Below are positions 1 through 7,682 of a DNA stretch of 39,210 nucleotides, one piece after another. This DNA is from Chroococcidiopsidaceae cyanobacterium YX2bin18. Its GTDB lineage: Bacteria; Cyanobacteriota; Cyanobacteriia; Cyanobacteriales; Chroococcidiopsidaceae. The notes beneath the pieces are model-generated. The model did not search any database, was not told the DNA's origin, and saw only the letters and a program-made list of their open reading frames with translations. Both the position numbers and the translations under genes were made by a program. Location: contig JAUJND010000029.1 of the NCBI GenBank assembly GCA_030446505.1, positions 1 through 39,210 on the forward strand, read 5' to 3'. The stretch's first letter is position 1, and each line of letters starts with the position of its first letter.

Positions 1-1211
1 AGTTTTTAAGAGATTGTTCCATATTAGCTGCCATTCGCAGCTACGACGGAATGATAATAGGTATGTCAAATACACCTGCTCTTGAACCTATCAGGTTCTT
101 TGATCATATCTTAAAAGGTGATCCTCACAGACCTGACGATGTGTTGCAATCTGTACGTGAATTTGAAAAACAGTATGGTTTAGTTCCAAAAGCAGTAATT
201 CCTATTACAGAAATGGTCTTACAATCTGCCTTTGCGGTAGCAAGTGATTATAAAATTCCTTTTTTGAGCTATGAATGTGTTAAAGCATCTCGTAATAAAA
301 CCTTGATGAAAGAAGCTTTTATACAGCACAACGTGTCGACTCCTAGATATTTACCTTTTAGAACTATTGAAGAACTTAGAGCTAATTTAGATATTCTGGG
401 ATATCCCGCTATTGTTAAGCCAACTATGGCTGCCCATAGTATTGGCATTAGAAAAATTGGATGCTCTGATGATATTGAACCATGCTTCAATTATTGCCAA
501 GAAGGTCTTGCATCTATTTCTTCTGCCTGGTTTATAGAAGAAGGATTATTTCAAGTTGAAGAATTTATAGAGGCAGATGAAGAATTATCTGTAGAAATTA
601 TTAATTATTTAGGCAATCATAAAATTATCGCAATAACTGATAAGTATCTGACCCCTCCCCCTTATTTTGCAGAAGTTGGACACATGGTACCTAGTAAGTA
701 TTCAGATAACGAATTAGTGCGAAGTGAGGCATTAAAAGCATGTCAAGCTTTGGGTATTTCACATGGTATTTCACATGTTGAAATCCGAATTGCTCAGGAT
801 AGAAAACCTTATGTTATTGAAGTTGCTTCAAGACCAGGTGGAGATGGAATTATGGATCTTGTTGAAAGAGCCTACGGTGTAAACCTTTATGACTTACATA
901 TTCATTCCTATCTTGGAACTCTTGACAAGGAACAATTATGGAACTCTAATCCATTAGGTACAGCAGCAGTTGCATTTCTCCCAGGTAAGGCAGGCATTAT
1001 AAAATCTATGTCTCTCCCACAACAACTTCCTAAAGAGGTTGTAGGATTATACCTTTCAGCGAAGCCTGGAGATGAGGTCGGAAAGACCCTCAATTATGAC
1101 GATAGAATGGGTACAGCTGAGTTTTTCTGGGACTCACAGGTAGATGGACTCAGTAGCCGCCATTTAGAGCTAGCCCAACAATTAAGAGATGAAATATACG
1201 TTTTTGAGTAA
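1..1211 (+). CDS. ATP-grasp domain ligase, 5' end outside the window
   Basis: The frame is open from the window edge (first full codon at position 3) through the ATG at 51, and the residues before that ATG (ILAAIRSYDG) look like part of the pre-ATP-grasp fold. The gene therefore probably starts upstream of the window, and 386 residues from the ATG is a minimum. Counting from that ATG, the ATP-grasp signature includes the nucleotide-binding lysine in GYPAIVKP (about residue 123), the acidic segment QVEEFIEADEELSVEI, and the magnesium/ATP segment YVIEVASRPGGDGI near residue 260. ATP-grasp enzymes activate a carboxylate as an acyl phosphate and join it to an amine or another nucleophile. The overall look resembles amino-acid or peptide ligases (BacD-like) and carbamoyl-phosphate-synthase-like proteins. 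The substrate cannot be read from sequence. An EamA exporter gene follows on the same strand after 430 bp. Confidence 0.85.
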   Translation, partial: FLRDCSILAAIRSYDGMIIGMSNTPALEPIRFFDHILKGDPHRPDDVLQSVREFEKQYGLVPKAVIPITEMVLQSAFAVASDYKIPFLSYECVKASRNKTLMKEAFIQHNVSTPRYLPFRTIEELRANLDILGYPAIVKPTMAAHSIGIRKIGCSDDIEPCFNYCQEGLASISSAWFIEEGLFQVEEFIEADEELSVEIINYLGNHKIIAITDKYLTPPPYFAEVGHMVPSKYSDNELVRSEALKACQALGISHGISHVEIRIAQDRKPYVIEVASRPGGDGIMDLVERAYGVNLYDLHIHSYLGTLDKEQLWNSNPLGTAAVAFLPGKAGIIKSMSLPQQLPKEVVGLYLSAKPGDEVGKTLNYDDRMGTAEFFWDSQVDGLSSRHLELAQQLRDEIYVFE

Positions 1212-1375
1212 CCTGTCACTGCTTTTTGATAAGTAACAGTGTAAAGCGGGACGCTTTAGGATGATACTTGCAAGTCTGGTGAAGCTAAAATCCATTGCAT
1301 ATTAAACTTTACGGATGTCAGTGAATACGGGCATCCGTCTAATACTTAAGAAATTTAAGTCAGGGAAAACAAGCC

Positions 1376-1414
1376 TTTTCATCTATTTATTGAATTTCAA
1401 TAAATAGATGAAAA
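1376..1414. repeat. Perfect AT-rich hairpin (17-bp arms)
   Basis: Within the 430-bp gap between the ligase and the EamA gene lies a perfect inverted repeat. The left arm TTTTCATCTATTTATTG (1376-1392) pairs with 1398-1414 across a 5-nt loop. It lacks the GC-rich stem of a classic intrinsic terminator, but A/T tracts flank it on both sides, so it could end transcription from either direction. A weaker inverted repeat with 7-bp arms (ACGGATG/CATCCGT) lies at about 1312-1338. Nothing else is recognisable in 1212-1641 apart from the ribosome-binding site of the next gene. Confidence 0.5.
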
Positions 1415-1641
1415 AATCTATATTACACATTTGTTTCTTTTAAGTATAAGATGATAAAAAAGACCAATGACTTAGCCCATTAGAATTCCAGGCTTTATTT
1501 ATAAGTTGTTTCATATTATTTGATGTACTTTTCATCCAAAATCTAGAAGATCTATATATTTTCGTTTCGTTGGCATTCACACACTCATAACACAAATAAT
1601 TAATTTGAGAAGAGAATCAAGTAGGAGATATAGAGGTATAA

Positions 1642-2514
1642 ATGACTCGGCAAAATATAGGTTACATATGGGGTATGTTAGGTGTATTAGGATTTAGTTT
1701 GACTTTGCCAGCAACTCGTGTAGCAGTATTGGATATTGACCCTCTAGTTGTTGGATTAGGTCGTGCTCTTATAGCAGCTATCTTGGCAGCGATCTTATTA
1801 TCTTTGACACGTCAACCATTACCACCTCGAAGTTCTATACCCCAACTTTTTATTGTAATTCTCGGAGTTGTTGTAGGTTTCCCGTTGTTGTCTGCCATAG
1901 CGCTGCAGACAGCACCTGCATCGCATGGTGCTGTAGTTACCGGACTTTTACCTTTAGCAACTGCTATTTGCGGAGTTTGGCGGGCTGGTGAGCGTCCCTC
2001 TGTGAAATTTTGGCTATCTGCTATGTCCGGCAGTATGCTAGTGATACTTTTTTCACTTCTTTCCGGCTCTAAGTCTCTATACATTTCTGATTTATTTCTT
2101 CTTGGAGCTGTGTTTGCGGCTGGTCTAGGCTATGCAGAAGGAGCAATTCTTGCCCGTACTCTTGGCTCATGGCAAGTTATTTGTTGGGCTTTAGTTTATT
2201 CTGCTCCTTTACTAGCTATTTTCTTTATCTTCCACGGTTTCCCCTTGCCACACTATGTATCTAACAGTGCATACTTAGGATTTTTCTATGTAAGTTTTGT
2301 TAGTATGTTTCTAGCTTTTTTTGCGTGGTATTTAGGGCTTTCGATAGGAGGAATTGCTCGTGTCGGACAAGTTCAACTTCTTCAACCATTTCTAACTATT
2401 CTTGCCTCCGCTGCATTACTTGGGGAAAAACTCAGAGTTGAAACAATATTTTTTGCTTTATGTGTTGGGCTATGCGTCCTAATTGGAAAGAATGCCTCTG
2501 TCGCGAGGCAATAA
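1642..2514 (+). CDS. EamA (DMT superfamily) transporter
   Basis: A 290-residue, highly hydrophobic protein with about ten predicted transmembrane helices arranged as two EamA repeats, the usual length for this family. The first repeat opens with GYIWGMLGVLGFSLTLPATR and includes VVGLGRALIAA. The second starts near residue 145 (FLLGAVFAAGLGYAEGAIL) and ends with a helix next to KNASVARQ. EamA proteins are inner-membrane exporters of amino acids, nucleotides or other small metabolites, or are of unknown substrate. A GAGG at 1632-1635, six bases before the ATG, supports the start. Its place after an ATP-grasp ligase on the same strand suggests export of a ligase product, which is inference only. 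Confidence 0.88.
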   Translation: MTRQNIGYIWGMLGVLGFSLTLPATRVAVLDIDPLVVGLGRALIAAILAAILLSLTRQPLPPRSSIPQLFIVILGVVVGFPLLSAIALQTAPASHGAVVTGLLPLATAICGVWRAGERPSVKFWLSAMSGSMLVILFSLLSGSKSLYISDLFLLGAVFAAGLGYAEGAILARTLGSWQVICWALVYSAPLLAIFFIFHGFPLPHYVSNSAYLGFFYVSFVSMFLAFFAWYLGLSIGGIARVGQVQLLQPFLTILASAALLGEKLRVETIFFALCVGLCVLIGKNASVARQ

Positions 2515-2754
2515 CATAAGATAATATTTTGGTTTCTGTCGCAAAAAGTGGAGGAGATGGTGAGATAGGAGCGCATCTAATCATTGAGGAGTACAAGGTT
2601 AATGTTAAAGGCTAGTTCTTCTTTCCTGGAATTTAGACTATCCATAGCAAAGAAACCCAGCACTGCTGAGTAAATGAGTTAACACTAAAAAGATGGCACT
2701 TTGAAGAGTTAAGCAGACTCAGGCAAGGATTGCTTTCGCCTACTCACACTTTTT

Positions 2755-3004
2755 CGCCTTTGTATAGCAGTGGAGAAATTGTGGTCGCTAAGACTGAAAG
2801 CCTTACAATTCAAGAACTTTAGCTATTGCTTTAATTGTATACCTACTGAGTTGAACTGTCCTATTCCTGGTTGTTTCTGGGATAGTTGATACCGCAAAAG
2901 CTGTTTCTGCGCTGATGCAGCCTGCTTGCGGTAGCTAGTCTAAACACCGGAAATAGGACAGTTGTCCTTAACGACCATTTTTTCCCTGCTGCTATACAAA
3001 GGCG
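2755..3004. repeat. Nested inverted-repeat element (MITE-like or IS remnant)
   Basis: A perfect 16-bp inverted repeat, CGCCTTTGTATAGCAG at 2755-2770 and its complement at 2989-3004, bounds 250 bp. With gaps the arms extend to about 40 bp, sharing the segment GGTCG(C/T)TAAG. Inside it a second inverted repeat, about 110 bp end to end (2854-2963), starts with AACTGTCCTATT on both sides. No transposase frame lies inside, so this is a non-autonomous element or the fused ends of deleted ones. Its right end is exactly where similarity to HsdR stops. The rest of 2515-2754 shows no gene. Confidence 0.55.
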
Positions 3005-3296
3005 ATTACACCGTTTTGAGTCAGATAATCGATAATAGTTTCCACAAAGCGGATTTGATTAGCGCTAAAGTTGCCGCTCTCTAGATACTGGGTAAAGGCA
3101 AGTTTTGCAGCATTACGGTCTAACCCAACAAGTTTACGGATAAAAAGCTTTAGGCTTAGGTCTTTTCCAAACACTGCTTTAATTTTCTCCTCAAGTTGGC
3201 TCAAGATATCTCGTACTTGGTCGCGTAGCCCAATAAAATCATTCGTTCGCTTCAAGATTGAAAGCTGGAGCAGCCGACTAAAGTTACGTTCATCGA
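2992..3296 (-). pseudogene. Type I restriction subunit HsdR, C-terminal scrap
   Basis: The frame encodes a helical segment with the hallmarks of the C-terminal domain of type I restriction endonuclease R subunits: VRDILSQLEEKI, then LVGLDRNAAKLAFTQYL, then NQIRFVETIIDYLTQNGV. Full HsdR proteins have about 800-1,100 residues and only about 100 remain here. There is no initiation codon in a sensible place (the only candidate is a TTG at 3255). The frame upstream runs into the DUF2283 gene and meets a stop at 3313-3315. Downstream the reading is cut by the inverted-repeat element ending at 3004. No hsdM or hsdS is visible, so this is debris rather than a working system. Confidence 0.65.
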
Positions 3297-3509
3297 CTAC
3301 ACAGCAAATGTTTCAAAAGCAACTCTTATCGGTTCTGACGAGTTTGGCATAAAGTTGAGTTTTTCAAAACCAATAACCTTGCCGTTTTTATCCTTCATCA
3401 AAACCACCTCATTCCCTGTTTCCTCAACTTCATACTCATCTTCGGGAGTGCCAAACCAGACAACTAGAGTATTGCCAATGCGGTCATGAAAAACTTTTAC
3501 TTGCGCCAT
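3297..3509 (-). CDS. DUF2283 family protein, putative antitoxin partner
   Basis: A 70-residue protein beginning MAQVKVFHDRIGNTLVVWFG, followed by an acidic stretch (EDEYEVEETGNEVVLMKD) and KNGKVIGFEKLNF. This beta-rich layout, a short hydrophobic strand followed by a (D/E)-N-G-x-(V/I)-I/V-G-(F/I)-E turn, is that of DUF2283. Its start overlaps the end of the upstream gene by 13 bp (3497-3509), so the two genes are translationally coupled in the order BECR-like protein, then DUF2283 protein. In cyanobacteria DUF2283 genes often pair with a small partner, and an antitoxin role is inferred from that arrangement. The family assignment is fairly safe and the function is not established here. Confidence 0.7.
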   Translation of the reverse strand: MAQVKVFHDRIGNTLVVWFGTPEDEYEVEETGNEVVLMKDKNGKVIGFEKLNFMPNSSEPIRVAFETFAV

Positions 3510-3832
3510 AGCACTGTTCCCTCCTTAATTCCACCTGTTCTATACGCTGTAATCAAAAAGCCCTCACCATTTAACCGTTTGGCGATCGCGCAGACCCAGC
3601 GATTATCTCCATCTGTACGATAGAATAAGTAAACTTGCTGATCGCTTTTGCTCAACCGAACTTCATCTGGATGAGTTAGCGTTTCTCGAACATCCGCTTC
3701 CCGATTCCGCATAATTGGGTGCTTAACTGTAGTAATCAGTTCCCAATAACTCACGGTTGTACGAACGCTAAAGCCAAGGGGTGTTTCGACTTCAAATAAA
3801 ATATCTTCATTGTCAAAGATATTACTTGTCAT
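3497..3832 (-). CDS. Small BECR-like protein, putative ribonuclease toxin
   Basis: A protein of about 111 residues from ATG 3832 (a GTG at 3835 directly precedes it). The order of visible motifs is a conserved His-Pro in TTVKHPIMRNREADVRETL, a strand-rich QQVYLFYR, then RWVCAIAKRLNGEGFLITAY. A helix with His and Arg, followed by strands ending in a (L/I)-T-A-Y motif, is typical of the Barnase-EndoU-ColicinE5/D-RelE (BECR) fold used by many RNase toxins and phage toxin domains. It overlaps the DUF2283 gene downstream. The fold call rests on pattern recognition only. The alternative is a conserved hypothetical protein with no toxic activity. Confidence 0.5.
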   Translation of the reverse strand: MTSNIFDNEDILFEVETPLGFSVRTTVSYWELITTVKHPIMRNREADVRETLTHPDEVRLSKSDQQVYLFYRTDGDNRWVCAIAKRLNGEGFLITAYRTGGIKEGTVLWRK

Positions 3833-3968
3833 CACAATAACCTTTCTAATTCATCCAAATCTGCCCGAATCTCATCCTCTAGCAATCACAATTTCTGCAA
3901 AATCACTTTAACTGGAGTCAAGTTTTTATTAATACAATAATGTTGATATAGATAAAAATCTAGGTAAT

Positions 3969-4121
3969 ATGCCAAGAAGAAAGCTAGATGTCAAAAAGAC
4001 CGAGATAATTCAGGTGATGGTCACGCCTAGTGATAAGGCAGCCTTTGATGCTTGGTGCAATGCCAATAGCACCACCACCATGAGCGAGGTGCTACGGTCA
4101 GCAATGGAGCCTTATAGTTGA
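3969..4121 (+). CDS. Short ribbon-helix-helix-like protein (50 aa)
   Basis: This small gene starts MPRRKLDVKKTEIIQVMVTP and continues with SDKAAFDAWCNANSTTTMSE and VLRSAMEPYS. A basic N-terminus, a short strand (IIQVMVTP) and two helices separated by a turn rich in Thr/Ser are the usual RHH (CopG/Arc-like) layout, as found in small antitoxins and plasmid copy-number regulators. Its TGA overlaps the TTG at 4118 by three bases, which could be an alternative start of the following DUF29 gene, so the two are probably co-transcribed. No classic ribosome-binding site is seen before the ATG. Confidence 0.55.
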   Translation: MPRRKLDVKKTEIIQVMVTPSDKAAFDAWCNANSTTTMSEVLRSAMEPYS

Positions 4122-4168
4122 TTGCAACAATCGAGAAAATTGATCCATCTAGGTCAGAGTTACTTCCC

Positions 4169-4606
4169 ATGACACCTCACCTGTTATATGAAACCGACTA
4201 CGATACATGGCTAACCAGCCAAATTCGCAGCCTACAAGAGGGCAAGTTAGAAGCCCTCGATATACCACATCTAATTGATGAATTAGAGGGATTGAATAGG
4301 AGCAATGAACGAGAACTAGAAAGTTATCTAATTTTGCTACTTGCTCACCTGCTCAAGTGGGAATATCAACCGGACAAACGCTCCGGCAGCTGGGAGGCGA
4401 CGATCGCTAATAGTCGTGACAGAATTACAAGGGTGTTAAAAGACCAGAAATCTCTAAATACTCGGTTCAAGGAGTTTGTTCCAGATGCCTATAGAAAGGC
4501 TAAAAAATTAGCTGCCAAAGAAACGAGGTTGAGAATTGATTTATTCCCTGAAAACTGTCCCTATTCTATTGATCAGTTGCAGCACGAAGACTGGCTGCCA
4601 GAGTGA
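4169..4606 (+). CDS. DUF29 family protein
   Basis: A 145-residue protein from ATG 4169. An in-frame TTG at 4118 would add 17 residues that do not look like the family, so the ATG is preferred. The N-terminal LLYETDYDTWLTSQIRSLQE, the central LIDELEGLNRSNERELESYL and LLAHLLKWEYQPDKRSGSWE are the standard DUF29 signature. The gene ends with CPYSIDQLQHEDWLPE, also typical of the family, so it is full length. DUF29 proteins are very abundant in cyanobacteria, mostly alpha-helical, and have no established function. It follows the small RHH gene directly. Confidence 0.85.
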   Translation: MTPHLLYETDYDTWLTSQIRSLQEGKLEALDIPHLIDELEGLNRSNERELESYLILLLAHLLKWEYQPDKRSGSWEATIANSRDRITRVLKDQKSLNTRFKEFVPDAYRKAKKLAAKETRLRIDLFPENCPYSIDQLQHEDWLPE

Positions 4607-4796
4607 CACTCCTTAGAGGGTTTGGTAGCAATGGAACATAAAATTACGCTAAAGCTAGAAACCGATTCAGATAAGCATTCTTACGATAACTTTTAAGGAC
4701 TTTTCTCGCTGCCCAGTCTAGTCTCACTTTTGTAACGAGAACAGAGAGGAACGCGATCGCGCCATTCAGAATGCAGCCCTCTCTACTACTTGTGGC

Positions 4797-5060
4797 GTGG
4801 ACGTTTGGGTGATTATATTTGCCGCTCGTCTACAGGTGAATTTACATCGTTTAACGCCAGTTTTCCAAGTTGGCGATCGCTGCCACTACTCAGGAGCAAA
4901 AGGGGCAATGGCTGTCACTTGTCGCGGTAAAGAGTTAGAGGTGTTGAACACTCGCATTAATGACCAAGGTGAACAAGAGTGCGAAGTAAAAGCATCCGGT
5001 TGGTGTACAAGTTACTGGGTGTTGTCGCGTAGTCTCAAGAAAAATGAGATAATTGCCCAT
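4797..5060 (+). pseudogene. Scrap of a replication-protein C-terminal domain
   Basis: The translated stretch VFQVGDRCHYSGAKG (DNA from about 4860) is nearly the same as VFRVGDRCRYCPK at the right edge of the window (39170-39210), where it lies near the C-terminus of the DUF3854/helicase replication protein. The DNA agrees too, around a shared HIP1 site (GTTGGCGATCGCTGCC). It continues with KELEVLNTRINDQGEQ and a Trp-rich end (SGWCTSYWVLSRSLK), like a small SH3-like beta domain. No primase or helicase core precedes it. A preceding open stretch (4797-4857) is not recognisable. This is probably the tail of a second, deleted replication gene. Nothing further is recognisable in 4607-4796. Confidence 0.5.
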
Positions 5061-5439
5061 TTCAGGCTGAGTTTATCAAATAGGCTCTCAAGTTATTCAC
5101 TCTCTCAAGGAAAACTTATTTACCTTTATTGCGCGACACCCTATTTGAGCAGTGGCTTGAGTGGCGTTGCCAGCAGCATCATGGGTGGTGTAGGTTAAGG
5201 TGTACACTCGACCTGTTCCAGTCCCAGAGCGTTCTGTCCGCAAGAACACCCGTCCATCAGGTGTAATTTCAATGTCAGTTGAGATGTTGCTCTTACTCTT
5301 GACATTTTGCCCTTTGTTGCTTGTAATCGACACTAAACTTACTGTCGGATTGCGGTCAATATTATCACTGGTCTAAGTATTGACTTTGGTCTCCACCATC
5401 TGGTAATTTCGCGGTCAAAGTGTATTGGGAGTGACGCTA

Positions 5440-6387
5440 TAGCCCTACGGATATACATTAGGACGTTGCTTGAATGCGGCATCGACACAATTACGAAAGG
5501 TGTCAAATTCATCCCACCGTTGTCTCATCCAATTCTTCAGCACAAACCACCAATGCTCGATTTGGTTTAGGTCTGGAGAATAGGGAGGAAGATACCACAA
5601 TTCACATCCTGCTGCTGCCACAACATCCTCAATTGATTGAGAATGATGGAAACTGGCATTATCGATAACGATCACATCTCCCGATTGCAACTGCGGCAAA
5701 ATGCATTCCTCTAACCACATCTCAAACAAGTCTCGGTTGCACGACCCCGAAAAGGTCATGGGTGCAAAAATGTTCCCTTGCTTGAGTGCTGCGATCCAAC
5801 TGACTCGTTCAGTGCGTTTGCCGGATTTGAGGGCATGAAACCGCTGTCCAATCTTGCAGTAGCCGTAGGAATACTCGTCGCGATTATCAATGCCTGCTTC
5901 ATCGACATAGACAATTTGACTCTCAGATTTTGTCTTCAATCGTTCCTGGAACTCTTGACGCTTGAGGTCATCTCGTTCTTGATACCCATAAGTCTTTTTA
6001 CGACTGACTCCAATCTTCCGCAAGGCATCACTGATGTTCTGCTGAGTCACGTTGTCTCCCCATAACGTCGCCAGTTGCGCTTGCGTCTTGTCTCCATGCT
6101 GTTGCACAAACTCACGAAACCTCGACCAGTCACTGATTTTATGTCTACAGCCCTGCTGATAGTTCGTGATCGCTTGACAGTCTCCATCTTGTTCCTCTCG
6201 TTTAAGCCACAGGTCTAAGGTATTGCGGCTGATGTTCAACATCCGGCTCACATCTGTTTTACCTTCTCCACGTTTCACTGCTGAGATCGCTTTGGTGCGA
6301 AGGTCATTGCTGTAGGGGGCAGGCATCAGGGTTTTTTGGTTACTTTTTTCTCCCTATTATATGTCCTAACACAGTTTCGTATAGCTA
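5440..6387 (-). mobile_element. IS630-family insertion sequence, complete (948 bp)
   Basis: Terminal inverted repeats share TAGC, ACG and the inner block TTAGGAC. The left end begins at 5440 (TAGCCCTACGG) and the right end closes at 6387. A TA dinucleotide is duplicated on both sides (5438-5439 and 6388-6389), as expected for IS630/Tc1-like elements. It has exactly the length of the second copy at 27156-28103. It interrupts a secreted-protein pseudogene. Confidence 0.85.
5445..6326 (-). CDS. IS630-family transposase, intact
   Basis: A 293-residue DDE transposase. The N-terminal helix-turn-helix (residues about 1-60) begins MPAPYSNDLRTKAISAVKRG and includes DVSRMLNISRNTLDLWLKR. The catalytic acids are in IVYVDEAGIDN (first D), VIVIDNASFH (second D) and PPYSPDLNQIEHWW (E), in the usual spacing of the IS630/Tc1-mariner superfamily. 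Length is normal and there is no frameshift, unlike the copy at 27216-28098. The stop codon lies inside the left inverted repeat. This copy may still be active. Confidence 0.9.
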   Translation of the reverse strand: MPAPYSNDLRTKAISAVKRGEGKTDVSRMLNISRNTLDLWLKREEQDGDCQAITNYQQGCRHKISDWSRFREFVQQHGDKTQAQLATLWGDNVTQQNISDALRKIGVSRKKTYGYQERDDLKRQEFQERLKTKSESQIVYVDEAGIDNRDEYSYGYCKIGQRFHALKSGKRTERVSWIAALKQGNIFAPMTFSGSCNRDLFEMWLEECILPQLQSGDVIVIDNASFHHSQSIEDVVAAAGCELWYLPPYSPDLNQIEHWWFVLKNWMRQRWDEFDTFRNCVDAAFKQRPNVYP

Positions 6388-6810
6388 TAACACTTAACTC
6401 CCGGGGTTCCTGAGCTGAAGAGACAAGCCTTCAAACTGAGAAGCAGTGAAACTTTGGGTTGGTCAAGGCATCATCTACACTCACTGTCAGTGTCGATGCC
6501 GCAATTAGTGAAGGAACCAGCGAAATGTGCTTTGTCTGGGTTAACTTTGAAAGTTTTGTAAGCGGTGCGTTGGAAAGCTGTACCCCTAGCGCTTGTACTT
6601 TCGATGTTTGCCAAAACCTGAAATTTACCTGGAACCCCAGACTTAACCGATGCGGTAAACAAGCCGTCACCAGCAGTTGAGCTACCCATTGGCACGCCGC
6701 CGTCATGAAAGTTGGCAGGTGCTTCTGTGAAGGTTGGAGCGTCAACTTTTGCTATTGTGGCTTTAATTGAGGGATTCTTGAGGATGTTTTTCCCATCTAC
6801 CACCCTAAAG

Positions 6811-6958
6811 TTGCCCTACGTTTGCTCATCACCTACTTTAACTGGATTTGGCTACATTCTTTTTTAAAGACTACAGCAGCTCAACGAGCAGATTTAACCT
6901 TAGAATCCTGGACTTGGAAAGATATTACAGTCTATTCCACACTTTGGTGGGGCACTAT
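6811..6958 (+). pseudogene. 3' fragment of an IS1-family element
   Basis: These 148 bp match the complement of 34865 to about 35012 in the longer IS1 copy. They encode the transposase tail KVALRLLITYFNWIWLHS, then LKTTAAQRADLT and DITVYSTLW, and end with the terminal GGCACTATC. The rest of the element is missing. The scrap abuts the upstream end of the secreted-protein pseudogene. Confidence 0.8.
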
Positions 6959-7111
6959 CTATTAATCTTTAGACCGACTTGCCTAACATAACTTTACATC
7001 GTGTCCTATTTTGCACGTATCTCGGCTTTTCAACCACATGAGATTTATTTGTAAAAGTGAAATCAATAAAAAAATTTTCTTTTTTCTGGAATTGGCTTTT
7101 TTATCAGTGTA

Positions 7112-7270
7112 ATGACTACTACAACTCCCAAAAAACCTCAAACATACACTAAGGAGATATTAAAACTTAATTTATTGATGTTTTGCTAAGATCTAATAAC
7201 ACCTTTACTACTAAAGGATAAAGATCTTGCTACTAAACCTACTGAATCACAACAGGGTAGGCGCTCTTAG
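7112..7270 (+). pseudogene. Possible decayed small gene in a 720-bp gap
   Basis: The AT-rich stretch 6959-7682 has no convincing gene. One frame starts ATG at 7112 (MTTTTPKKPQTYTKEILKLN), stops at 7187-7189, and stays open in the same frame for another 26 codons (containing LLLKDKDLATKPTESQQGRR) to a TAG at 7268. The single TAA could be a nonsense mutation in a peptide of about 52 residues, or the whole may be chance. No ribosome-binding site is clear and no family is recognised. Confidence 0.2.
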
Positions 7271-7682
7271 TTCTAGGTTGTGGTCAAAGCGTTTTCGTAA
7301 TACCAATCTTTTTTTGGAGAATTTGGAATGTCGGTAACTATGTATACATTTTCGCAGTTATTGACTCGTTTTTTTCAGAGTTTGTAAGAAATCCGCCTAT
7401 ATACACCCTGCCGAAATTGTTTAAGTTGTTGAATAGTTGTCATGGTCAAGCTTTTTTTCAAATCTATTGTAAAATTTAGTGAAAGCATGTATAGTTCTGT
7501 TTAGAGTTAGTTTCAACACCTTGCTAAATTATATTAAATACAAAAAGCTATTTCAAATATTATGATAAGGTTGGTTTAAATCTTTCCAAAGAATATTGCT
7601 AATCAAAAGTGCTTCACCATGGCTTGATCATTTCACTATGTATTGTAATTAGAAAATAAGATTACACATAATGAGTAAATAA

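Larger units (their letters stand above)
5097..6803 (-). pseudogene. Decayed secreted repeat protein, split by IS630
   Basis: Two minus-strand pieces flank the IS630 at 5440-6387. The upstream piece (6803 to about 6390) has the beta-rich text GDGLFTASVKSGVPGKFQVL and AHFAGSFTNCGIDTD, with a frameshift near 6480. The downstream piece (5438 to 5097) reads SVTPNTL, stop, PRNYQMV, a further stop, then DNIDRNPTVSLVSITSN and GRVYTLTYTTHDAAGNAT. The latter matches the widespread extracellular Ig/HYR-like repeat, in which the first segment is normally LWPPNH. Deleting the IS and one TA joins the halves in frame (ELSVSVTPNTL). At least two stops and a frameshift show decay beyond the IS insertion. An IS1 scrap lies just upstream of the gene at 6811. 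Confidence 0.65.

Noticed and set aside
1-1211. Microviridin-type peptide cyclase for the ATP-grasp protein
   Set aside because: The protein lacks the expected graspetide-ligase look, and no precursor peptide or second ligase is adjacent. A free-standing carboxylate-amine ligase fits better.
7112-7270. RiPP precursor peptide upstream of the acyltransferase
   Set aside because: No leader motif, no modifying enzyme in the same unit, and an early stop. Too little to claim more than a possible decayed small gene.
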